From assembly GCF_023556315.2 (NCBI RefSeq), contig NZ_CP116221.1, positions 3,238,001 through 3,302,000 on the forward strand: a stretch of DNA of 64,000 nucleotides, read 5' to 3'. Both the position numbers and the translations under genes were made by a program. Origin of the DNA: Psychroserpens ponticola. GTDB lineage: Bacteria; Bacteroidota; Bacteroidia; Flavobacteriales; Flavobacteriaceae. The notes under the pieces were generated by a model. That model saw only the letters and a list, made by a program, of their open reading frames with translations. It was not told the DNA's origin and did no database searches. Of this stretch, positions 44,128 through 52,037 are shown in pieces. Positions within the stretch are counted from its first letter, which is position 1; each line of letters starts with the position of its first letter.

Positions 44128-46098
44128 TTATTTGTGTTTTGTAGTTAGAATTACACTTCCTTTTTCATTCAAGGTGATACTATCTTTCCAAATTAATGTG
44201 TCTTCTGTAATTATATTTTTTAATGTTTTCCCATTCAAACCAATTTCAGCATATCGCTCTAAATCAAGTGTGATTGGCTTTTCATTTTTATTTAAAATAA
44301 GAACAACAGTTTCTTCGTCTAAAGCTCTAGTTAGTATATAAGTGCCTTCAAAAGGTGCAAAATGAATTGTTTTACCTTCATGGATTGCCTTACTTCCTTT
44401 TCTGTAATTCAATAGTTTTCTAAGGAAAGACTGCATGTCCTTTTCATCATCTGACAAACCTTCACCTGTAAATGCATTTTTCGAATCACCTTCCCAACCG
44501 CCTGGATAATCTGTACGAATTAAACCATGATCACCAGGCTTTTCAAAATCGTTCATTAAGATTTCTGTTCCATAATACATTTGCAAAATTCGCGGCATAG
44601 TCGCATAAGTTGCTAAAGCCATTTTTGTGTTTGAAATGTTTCCGTTTAGCTGAGTAAAAATTCGACTCATATCATGATTATCTGGAAACACCATAATGTC
44701 TTTCGGACGCACATAATGGAAATCGTTTGCTAAGCCTTCATAGATTTTAACAAGACCTTTATCCCAAGATTCAGCTTCATTTAAGGCTTCAACAACTTTG
44801 ACTTGCATGGCAAAATCCATAGTTGATCTTAAGTTTGAATCGTATCCATCTTTATTCTTTGCACCATCAAGCCAATAGCCAATTAATAATGGATTATAAC
44901 TCCATTCTTCACCAACGATACTAAAATTAGGATATTCAGTCATAATTGCTCCAGCCCAATCGCTCATAAATGCTTTATCAGGATAAGGATAGGTATCTTG
45001 ACGGATTCCATTTAGCTGAGCAGTTTCAATCCACCAAATACTATTTTGAATAATATACTTAGCCATAAACGGATTGCGTTGATTCAAATCTGGCATTGAA
45101 GCCACAAACCAACCTTGCGAATTTCCGTCGCTATCATATGTTGACGCATAGACATCTTGATTCGTTGTTCGTCTGTGATTAGAATTTATGGTTGTTTCCC
45201 AATTCCAATTTTTAATATTTTTCTCATAATTATCTTGCAGGTTTACCCAGTTTTTAAATGGCAAATCTTTCATCCACCAATGTTCAAGTCCACAGTGATT
45301 AGCAACTTGATCCATCACTAATTTCATTCCTCTCTCCTTCAAGTTAGCTGATAAGTCTTGATACTCTTTAAGTGTTCCAAAACGTGGATCAATTTGGTAC
45401 AAATCTGTAATAGCATACCCATGATACGACCCTTTTTTCATATCGTTAGTTAGCATTGGTTGTGGCCAAACAGCTGTAAACCCTAAATCTTGAATATAAT
45501 CTAGATGCTGAGTAATGCCTTGAATATCGCCTCCATGTCTAGCATAATCATTTGTTCTGTCAATGGTACGATCAAGCAATTCTGGTTGACCTTCCATAGC
45601 TAAAGGAGAATCATTTCCAGTATTTCCGTTAACAAAACGATCAGGAGTAATCAGATATAATGCATCTGTACTGTCAAATCCTATAAAATCTTCAGTTGAT
45701 TTTTGACGTCTTTGCAATTCGTAAATAGCAATGAGTTGTTCTTCACTATCATTTTTAAAAGTAATATTGAATTGACCTGCTGAAGTGCTTTCGGATATTT
45801 TTAAATCTATAAATAAGTAATTGTTACTATTATCACCTTTAGAAACGTTTTCAATTGAAACACCTTTGTAAGAGATGCTTGGTGTAAAATCTCCAATATT
45901 AGTATGCTTTACTAAAAGCTGAAGTTGCTCATTTTGAAAGCCAATCCACCAATTTGGAGGCTCTATTCGCTCAATATCATTTTGACTTATGAGTTGTGAT
46001 TTTAATTTTTCAGTATTAACATCTTCTGATATATTGCCTTTACAAGACATCGTTAAAACAATTGCAAAAACTGAAAGGTAACTAAAAATGTGTTTCAT
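44128..46098 (-). CDS. GH13 neopullulanase/cyclomaltodextrinase-like lipoprotein, SusA-like
   Basis: 656 aa. Lipobox TMSCKG (Cys19). An N-terminal beta domain (about 40-130, IEPPNWWIGFQNEQLQLLV) is typical of cyclomaltodextrinase/neopullulanase enzymes. The GH13 barrel has DQVANHCG (I), GIRQDTYPY (II), IVGEEWS (III) and FPDNHDMSR (IV) with all three catalytic acids. Region II GIRQDT differs from the usual GxRxDxxxH in keeping no His at the end, as in several neopullulanase-type enzymes. Expected to open cyclic or branched maltodextrins in the periplasm. A hairpin in the 80 bases before the gene may modulate transcription. Confidence 0.88.
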   Translation of the reverse strand: MKHIFSYLSVFAIVLTMSCKGNISEDVNTEKLKSQLISQNDIERIEPPNWWIGFQNEQLQLLVKHTNIGDFTPSISYKGVSIENVSKGDNSNNYLFIDLKISESTSAGQFNITFKNDSEEQLIAIYELQRRQKSTEDFIGFDSTDALYLITPDRFVNGNTGNDSPLAMEGQPELLDRTIDRTNDYARHGGDIQGITQHLDYIQDLGFTAVWPQPMLTNDMKKGSYHGYAITDLYQIDPRFGTLKEYQDLSANLKERGMKLVMDQVANHCGLEHWWMKDLPFKNWVNLQDNYEKNIKNWNWETTINSNHRRTTNQDVYASTYDSDGNSQGWFVASMPDLNQRNPFMAKYIIQNSIWWIETAQLNGIRQDTYPYPDKAFMSDWAGAIMTEYPNFSIVGEEWSYNPLLIGYWLDGAKNKDGYDSNLRSTMDFAMQVKVVEALNEAESWDKGLVKIYEGLANDFHYVRPKDIMVFPDNHDMSRIFTQLNGNISNTKMALATYATMPRILQMYYGTEILMNDFEKPGDHGLIRTDYPGGWEGDSKNAFTGEGLSDDEKDMQSFLRKLLNYRKGSKAIHEGKTIHFAPFEGTYILTRALDEETVVLILNKNEKPITLDLERYAEIGLNGKTLKNIITEDTLIWKDSITLNEKGSVILTTKHK

Positions 46099-46132
46099 GA
46101 TTTTTGCTGTTTTAAACTTTTAATTTTTTATA

Positions 46133-46164
46133 AAACCTACAAGATTTTTGAAACCTTGCAGGTT
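46133..46164 (-). repeat. Inverted repeat between GH65 and GH13 genes, possible attenuator
   Basis: AAACCTACAAG (46133-46143) and CCTTGCAGGTT (46154-46164) form a hairpin with one G·U pair. On the minus strand it is followed by TTTTAT and then A/T-rich sequence, so it may be a partial terminator inside the operon or a member of a flavobacterial hairpin-repeat family. Confidence 0.6.
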
Positions 46165-46178
46165 AAATAGATTGATAT

Positions 46179-48485
46179 TTATACTGTAACCAAATTATTA
46201 GGGCTTATAGAAATAGATTTTCCTTTAACTAAAATTTCTATGTCCTGGTTTCCTTCGAGTTCAAATGCTGTTTCATTTTTAGCAACATCGACTTTTAAAA
46301 TCTGGTTTCTAAAGTTGACTTTAAATGAATATGCTTCCCATTGTTCAGGGATTTTAGGTTCAAAAGACAGTTTATCATTTACGATTCGCATGCCTCCAAA
46401 ACCTTCAACAATACTCATCCAAGTTCCTGCCATTGATGTAATATGTAAACCTTCTTCTACTTCATGATTATAATCATCCAAATCTAGACGAGACGTTCGT
46501 AAATAAAAGGCATATGCCTGTTCCATACGATCTAATTTTGCTGCTTGAATACTATGCACACAAGGAGATAAAGAGCTTTCATGTACTGTATAAGGCTCGT
46601 AAAAATCAAAATGGCGTTCTAATTCTTCAGAAGAAAAATGATCTTCAAAAAGGTAGAATCCTTGTAAGATGTCAGCTTGTTTTATATATGGTGAACGTAA
46701 GATGCGATCCCAAGACCATTTTTGATTGATTGGTCGTTGAGACTTTGGAAGGTCTGAAACTGTAATTAATTCTTTATCCAAGAAACCATCTTGTTGTAAA
46801 TAAACATTTTTTTCATCATCAAAAGGGAAATACATCTGATCTGCAACGTCTTTCCATTGTGACAATTCAGATTTAGACAATTTTGCTTTATGCATAATTC
46901 GTGTATAATCAGAGTTATACTCCTTTTCAATTTTTTCAATATTACTTAAAGCATAATCAATACACCATTTTGCGATATAATTTGTATACCAGTTATTATT
47001 GACATTATTTTCATATTCATTTGGACCTGTAACTCCAAGAATAACATATTTCTTTTTTGCTTCTGAAAAGTTTGCACGTTGATGCCAAAATCTAGCAATT
47101 CCGATTAAAACTTCTAAACCTTTTTCTGGTATATAACTGTAATCTCCTGTATAACGATGGTAATTATAAATAGCAAATGCTATGGCACCATTTCGATGAA
47201 TTTCTTCAAAAGTAATTTCCCATTCGTTATGACACTCTTCACCATTCATAGTCACCATTGGATATAAAGCTGCGCCATTTGAAAATCCTAATTTTTCAGC
47301 ATTTTCAATTGCTTTTTCTAAATGATGATACCGATATTCTAAAAGGCTTTTAGCAACACTTTGATCTTTGGTAGCCATATAAAACGGAATGCAATAAGCT
47401 TCTGTATCCCAATACGTACTACCTCCATATTTCTCACCTGTAAATCCTTTTGGACCAATATTTAATCTAGCATCAGTACCAAGATACGTTTGGTTTAGGT
47501 GAAAGATGTTAAATCGAATCCCTTGTTGAGCAGCAACATCTCCTTCAATTGTGATATCTGCCATATCCCAAATTTTTGCCCAAGCTTGTTTCTGTTTCTC
47601 TAATAGAGCATCGAAACCTAATTCTGACACTTTATTTAACGTTTTTTTAGCTTCTGAAACCAATTCATTTTTGTCATGATTTCTATCAGAAATATAACCT
47701 CCAAATTTTGTAAGCGTTATTGTTTCACCTTTTGACACTTGGTTTTGATAGGTGAATGCAATTTTATCGATAGCGTCATTAACTGTTTTGTCTTGTCTTA
47801 AAACAAGTCCATTTAATGACACTTGAGTTTGCATGGATGTACAGACATAAAAGTGTGTTTTCATAGTTTTAGAAACTATAAAGGCTTGTTCATTTTCGTG
47901 ATTAACACTAAGCACATCCCAAAACTTATCATCCCAGTTAGAATCTTCATTGGTAATTCCATTATCTAAATAAGGAGAAAAATCAATTTGAGTATCATTA
48001 TTCAAAGGAGTGACGTTATATTCTATTGCACCAATTTCATCGATATTTAAACTTAAGAATCGTTTTGTTTCTACTTTAACTTCAATAAAATTCTGAAGCG
48101 TAGCAATAAAACTTCTAGATAGCCAACCTTCTTTCATGTTGAGCTCTCTTCTAAAATTTTCAATTTTATTGCATTTGGCTAAGTCTAATTGCTCGCCATT
48201 AATTGAAACATTAATTCCAATCCAATTTGGAGCATTTAAAACTTTAGCAAAATATTCTGGGTAACCATTTTTCCACCAACCAACTCTGGTTTTATCTGGA
48301 TAGTAAACACCAGCAACATAGCTTCCTTGAAATGTATCACCTGAATAGTGTTCTTCAAAATTAGCACGTTGTCCCATGGCTCCATTACCTAGGCTCATTA
48401 AACTTTCTGAAGACTTAACTTGCTTGGCATCAAAGCCTTCTTCTATAATTGACCAGTTATCTGGTTGTATATAATTGTTATTCAT
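46179..48485 (-). CDS. mapA: GH65 maltose phosphorylase
   Basis: 768 aa cytoplasmic enzyme, no signal peptide. Splits maltose with phosphate to beta-glucose-1-phosphate and glucose. It shows the GH65 N-terminal beta-sandwich (SLMSLGNGAMGQRANFEE), the barrel signature TYWDTEAYCIPFY (about 355-367) and the general acid Glu in VTGPNEYENNVNN (about 483). The phosphate-binding HESSLSPCVHSI segment follows near 636. Kojibiose or trehalose phosphorylase are other GH65 options, but beta-phosphoglucomutase and the importer next door and the surrounding amylases support maltose. Confidence 0.9.
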   Translation of the reverse strand: MNNNYIQPDNWSIIEEGFDAKQVKSSESLMSLGNGAMGQRANFEEHYSGDTFQGSYVAGVYYPDKTRVGWWKNGYPEYFAKVLNAPNWIGINVSINGEQLDLAKCNKIENFRRELNMKEGWLSRSFIATLQNFIEVKVETKRFLSLNIDEIGAIEYNVTPLNNDTQIDFSPYLDNGITNEDSNWDDKFWDVLSVNHENEQAFIVSKTMKTHFYVCTSMQTQVSLNGLVLRQDKTVNDAIDKIAFTYQNQVSKGETITLTKFGGYISDRNHDKNELVSEAKKTLNKVSELGFDALLEKQKQAWAKIWDMADITIEGDVAAQQGIRFNIFHLNQTYLGTDARLNIGPKGFTGEKYGGSTYWDTEAYCIPFYMATKDQSVAKSLLEYRYHHLEKAIENAEKLGFSNGAALYPMVTMNGEECHNEWEITFEEIHRNGAIAFAIYNYHRYTGDYSYIPEKGLEVLIGIARFWHQRANFSEAKKKYVILGVTGPNEYENNVNNNWYTNYIAKWCIDYALSNIEKIEKEYNSDYTRIMHKAKLSKSELSQWKDVADQMYFPFDDEKNVYLQQDGFLDKELITVSDLPKSQRPINQKWSWDRILRSPYIKQADILQGFYLFEDHFSSEELERHFDFYEPYTVHESSLSPCVHSIQAAKLDRMEQAYAFYLRTSRLDLDDYNHEVEEGLHITSMAGTWMSIVEGFGGMRIVNDKLSFEPKIPEQWEAYSFKVNFRNQILKVDVAKNETAFELEGNQDIEILVKGKSISISPNNLVTV

Positions 48486-48527
48486 TATACTTTATAAATC
48501 AGTTATTGATTGATAAATCGTTTTTTA

Positions 48528-49196
48528 TTATTTGTTTATTTCTCCTGAAATAATTTGCTTGATAAATTCTTGTGACATTTCGGTAAAATCTTTAAAAATA
48601 TAATCAGCTTCGTGTAGCACTGATTTTTCACCAATACCTATAGATATCATATTTGCCATATTTGCTGCTTGAACTCCAGCAACAGAATCTTCAAATACGA
48701 TACAATCTTCTGGATTTATTCCTAAAAGTTTTGCTCCAATTAAAAACACTTCAGGATCTGGTTTTGCTTTAGACACATCATTACCATCAACAATGGCTTC
48801 AAACTTTTCTAAAAGGTGAACCTTTTTTAAAATTGGTGTCGCATTTTTACTTGCCGACCCTAAAGCAATAGCTTGTTTGTTTTGAATAAGAAAATCTAAT
48901 ACTTTAGATACATCTGGAAGTATTTCTGAATCATCCATGTTATCAATATAACTCAGATAATTTTCATTTTTAATAGCCATTAGGTTAGTAAAATCTTCAT
49001 CTGAAAGGGTTTTATTTCCCCATTCTAATATTTTTTCTAAAGAACGAACTCGGCTTACGCCTTTAAGTTGCTCATTTTGTACTTCGGAAAAATCTACACC
49101 TATACTACTCGCTAATTTTTTCCATGCTAAGAAGTGATATTTTGCGGTATCTACGATAACACCATCGAGGTCAAATATGAATCCTTTTTTATTCAT
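48528..49196 (-). CDS. pgmB: Beta-phosphoglucomutase
   Basis: 222 aa HAD hydrolase-fold mutase converting beta-glucose-1-phosphate to glucose-6-phosphate. GFIFDLDGVIVDTAKYH (5-21) has the phosphorylated Asp, the acid/base Asp two residues on and the family-specific TAxxH. GVSRVRSLEKIL in the cap, GSASKN (motif II) and KPDPEVF with the motif III Lys follow, then VFEDSVAGVQAA. Sits between the GH65 phosphorylase (42-base gap) and the sugar importer (9-base gap), giving a clear maltose pathway. Confidence 0.93.
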   Translation of the reverse strand: MNKKGFIFDLDGVIVDTAKYHFLAWKKLASSIGVDFSEVQNEQLKGVSRVRSLEKILEWGNKTLSDEDFTNLMAIKNENYLSYIDNMDDSEILPDVSKVLDFLIQNKQAIALGSASKNATPILKKVHLLEKFEAIVDGNDVSKAKPDPEVFLIGAKLLGINPEDCIVFEDSVAGVQAANMANMISIGIGEKSVLHEADYIFKDFTEMSQEFIKQIISGEINK

Positions 49197-49205
49197 TAAG
49201 TTCTA

Positions 49206-50573
49206 TTATTCTGATTGATAAGAAATTGCATTTTTATTTGTAATCAGTAAATTACAAAGTCCTGCAATTATTAAACTAATTCCTGCAACAGTCATAGCAT
49301 TAATGGATTCTTCGCCCAATAAGCCAGACACAAAATTAATACCTCCAAGTGCTGCAATAATTTGAGGTATTACAATAAACATATTGAAGATTCCCATAAA
49401 CATTCCCATCTTGTTAGGATCTACTGAACTGGACAACATTGCATAAGGCATTGATAAGATACTTCCCCAAGCAAAGCCAATTAAAACAAAGCACCATTTA
49501 AGATTTTCTGGTGTCGTAAAATACATTAGAATAAAACCAAGGCCACCAACCATTAATGAAAACATATGTACATACTTTCTATTAATGTTTCTTTTTGAAG
49601 TGTACAACACCAACAAAAGAGCAAAAACCATTGATGATAAGCCATAAACTCCCATTGCAGATCCTACTAAATTTGATGATTTTTGAAATGCTGTATTTGC
49701 AACATCAAATGCCTGAGCTTGAATAGTATTCGTCATATCAAAAGCTGACTGAACAGGAGCAGGAGTATTAAACACATGCTCAGTTAATGCTGGGTTAGCT
49801 AAACTCCACATTGTGAAAAATGCAAACCATGAAAAAAACTGAATGACACCTAATTTTTTCATCGTTAAAGGCATATTACCAATATTATTTAATATGTCTG
49901 GAATGAATTGATTTTTCTTGGCTTTCTCACGTTTGAACTCTTCCATATCTTCTGGAGGATATTCTGTAGTGGTAAAAATGGTATATAAAATACTGATTAA
50001 AAAGACGAATGCACCTATAGCAAATGCTACTTTTACTGAATCTGGAATAATTCCAGAAGCTGCAGAATCACTAACACCAATTTGAGACACCATCCAAGGT
50101 AAATTACTCGCAATCCATGTACCAATACCTATAATTAAAGTTTGAACAACAAAGCCATACGTTCTTTGAGATTCGGTAAGTTTATCAGCAACTAAAGCTC
50201 TAAACGGTTCCATAGAGATATTAATTGATGCATCTAAAATCCAAAGAAATCCAGCTGCTATCCATAATGCAGAAGAAAAAGGTACAAAAAACAGAGCTAG
50301 TGAACTCAAAATTGCTCCTATTAAAAAATAAGGCCGACGACGTCCTAATCTAGAATGCCAAGTTCGATCACTCATATAACCAATAATTGGCTGAACAAGT
50401 AAACCCGTTAAAGGTGCAGCAATCCATAATAATGGAATAGAATGCTCATCAGCTCCTAGCGTTTGAAATATTCGAGACATAAAGCCTCCTTGTAATGCAA
50501 AACCGAATTGTATTCCTAGGAAACCGAAACTCATGTTCCAGATTTCCCAAAAACTAAGGGTGCGCTTTTTCAT
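49206..50573 (-). CDS. MFS sugar transporter, SLC45/GPH-like, probably maltose/proton symporter
   Basis: 455 aa with twelve predicted membrane helices. N-terminal FWEIWNMSFGFLGIQFGFALQ and the loop GYMSDRTWHSRLGRRRPYF (about 64-82) match the SLC45/maltose-permease-type MFS family. First gene of the leftward starch operon, feeding the cytoplasmic GH65 and beta-phosphoglucomutase encoded right after it, so maltose import from the periplasm is the best guess. The 127-base region before it, up to the lacI stop, has an 11-base inverted repeat and a motif shared with the susC leader. Confidence 0.87.
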   Translation of the reverse strand: MKKRTLSFWEIWNMSFGFLGIQFGFALQGGFMSRIFQTLGADEHSIPLLWIAAPLTGLLVQPIIGYMSDRTWHSRLGRRRPYFLIGAILSSLALFFVPFSSALWIAAGFLWILDASINISMEPFRALVADKLTESQRTYGFVVQTLIIGIGTWIASNLPWMVSQIGVSDSAASGIIPDSVKVAFAIGAFVFLISILYTIFTTTEYPPEDMEEFKREKAKKNQFIPDILNNIGNMPLTMKKLGVIQFFSWFAFFTMWSLANPALTEHVFNTPAPVQSAFDMTNTIQAQAFDVANTAFQKSSNLVGSAMGVYGLSSMVFALLLVLYTSKRNINRKYVHMFSLMVGGLGFILMYFTTPENLKWCFVLIGFAWGSILSMPYAMLSSSVDPNKMGMFMGIFNMFIVIPQIIAALGGINFVSGLLGEESINAMTVAGISLIIAGLCNLLITNKNAISYQSE

Positions 50574-50616
50574 AATAGTATGTTTATATTAATACTATTG
50601 ACAAGCGATAAAACTT

Positions 50617-50656
50617 ATCAAAACTTAAATGTAGAAGTGAAAATATAAGTTTTGAT
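50617..50656. repeat. Inverted repeat upstream of the sugar importer operon
   Basis: ATCAAAACTTA (50617-50627) and TAAGTTTTGAT (50646-50656) are a perfect 11-base inverted repeat with an 18-base gap. It ends 44 bases from the transporter ATG. Could be an operator, or a hairpin ending lacI transcription. Confidence 0.6.
50632..50648. promoter_or_regulatory. 17-base motif shared with the susC upstream region
   Basis: TAGAAGTGAAAATATAA occurs here and at 51986-52002, identical at all 17 positions. Here it is upstream of the minus-strand importer operon, so it is antisense to that gene, whereas before susC it is in the sense direction. Confidence 0.5.
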
Positions 50657-50700
50657 TATGGCGTAAATATAGTAAAGTTTTTATTTAATTCATTTAAAAT

Positions 50701-51765
50701 CTATTTTTTGGTAGATTCTCTTTCAATCAACTCAGTCTCAATAATAACAGTTTCATAGATTTCTTCTTCCTCTTCTTCACCCTCTTCACCTTCATCCATT
50801 TCTAATCTATTGATTAACAAATCGGCAGCTTTCTCACCAATACTTTGTCCATGTTGACTCACCGTTGTTAAACTTGGTGTAGAGTGTTTTGAGAGCACTC
50901 CATCAGTAAAACTAACCACTTGTAGCGATTCTGGAATTTTTAACCCAAGTTTTCTTGCAACTTTCATCGCAGTAACAGCATATAATTCATTTACTGCAAA
51001 AACTCCATCAATATTTTTATTCAATTTAAAAAGTTCTTCAATTTCTTTTTCAAGTGCCTCTAGTTGATTTTCAGATAATAACTTATCATCTACTTTTAAA
51101 ATCAAAGAAGACTTGGGATGCATTTTATTATCTTCAAGAGCTTCAATATATCCTTGAGTTCTTAATTTACCTACACTTACATAATCTTTAGTTGTAATAA
51201 TAGCGATGTTTTCACAACCACATGAGATTAGTTTTTCAATGGCCAGTTTTGCGCCTTTAACATCATCAACAATGACTTTATCACAAGGAATTTCATTGAC
51301 TACGCGATCAAACATTACGATAGGCATCCCTTGATTAATCGTTTCTATAAAATGGTGGTAATCTTGATGTTGCAATGTCTCTTTAGCAATGGAAAGTATA
51401 AAACCATCTATACTACCATTTGCAAGCATTTGCATATTAATTACTTCCTTATCAAAAGACTCATTAGAAAGACCAACAATTACATTATAACCACGTTTGT
51501 TTGCCACCAACTCAATACCAGTAATGACTTTCGAAAAAAAGTGATGAACAATTTCAGGTATTATAATTCCGATAGTTTTTGTTTTCCTATTTTTCAGACT
51601 CAATGCAATGTTATTAGGTCTATAGTTATACAGTTTTGCAAATGCTTGAACTTTTTGTCTTGTATCTTCACTTATTTCTATACTATTTCTAAGCGCTTTA
51701 GAGACTGTAGATATGGAAACATCTAATTCTTTAGCAATTTGTTTTAGTGTTACTTTTCTTTTCAT
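50701..51765 (-). CDS. LacI-family transcriptional regulator of the alpha-glucan locus
   Basis: 354 aa. N-terminal helix-turn-helix and hinge: TLKQIAKELDVSISTVSKALRNS (6-28) then YNYRPNNIALSLK. A periplasmic-binding-protein-like effector domain follows (TIGIIIPEIVHHFFSKVI). The C-terminal part holds an unusual Glu-rich run (EMDEGEEGEEEEEEIYE, about 322-338) before the standard ETELIERES ending. It lies between the two arms of the starch locus; its likely operator CGAAAACGTTTTCG is 150 bases upstream. The inducer is probably maltose or a maltodextrin (inference). Confidence 0.9.
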   Translation of the reverse strand: MKRKVTLKQIAKELDVSISTVSKALRNSIEISEDTRQKVQAFAKLYNYRPNNIALSLKNRKTKTIGIIIPEIVHHFFSKVITGIELVANKRGYNVIVGLSNESFDKEVINMQMLANGSIDGFILSIAKETLQHQDYHHFIETINQGMPIVMFDRVVNEIPCDKVIVDDVKGAKLAIEKLISCGCENIAIITTKDYVSVGKLRTQGYIEALEDNKMHPKSSLILKVDDKLLSENQLEALEKEIEELFKLNKNIDGVFAVNELYAVTAMKVARKLGLKIPESLQVVSFTDGVLSKHSTPSLTTVSQHGQSIGEKAADLLINRLEMDEGEEGEEEEEEIYETVIIETELIERESTKK

Positions 51766-51830
51766 GAAAGAGGAATATAATTTTGAATGTTAAAAAAATA
51801 GGCTGCGGCGTACTTTTCTTAATATGGCAA

Positions 51831-51858
51831 TAAAGATATTATTTAATTATAAATTCAA
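51831..51858 (-). promoter_or_regulatory. Promoter of the lacI-type regulator
   Basis: On the minus strand TTG (51858-51856), 17-base spacer, TATCTTTA (51838-51831), one mismatch to TAnnTTTG. Predicted leader of about 60 bases. Confidence 0.55.
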
Positions 51859-51913
51859 TAATAATAAGCTATAATTTATTGATTTCTGTTAATTTAAAAA
51901 AAGTTCTTAACAC

Positions 51914-51927
51914 GAAAACGTTTTCGC
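51914..51927. promoter_or_regulatory. LacI-type operator
   Basis: CGAAAACGTTTTCG is a perfect 14-base palindrome with the central CG typical of LacI-family binding sites. It lies between the divergent lacI-type gene and susC, 111 bases before the susC ATG, and is the only such intergenic palindrome I found in the window. Confidence 0.75.
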
Positions 51928-51985
51928 TAAGTAAATACAATCTGATAATTCAAAATTTGACCAAATTTTACATAGTTTTAACGCT

Positions 51986-52002
51986 AGAAGTGAAAATATA
52001 AA
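51986..52002 (+). promoter_or_regulatory. 17-base motif shared with the importer upstream region
   Basis: TAGAAGTGAAAATATAA, identical to 50632-50648, 36 bases before the susC start. May be part of the susC leader or a second regulatory site. Confidence 0.5.
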
Positions 52003-52037
52003 CAATAAATTAACTAAAATTAACTTAAAAATAGTGT

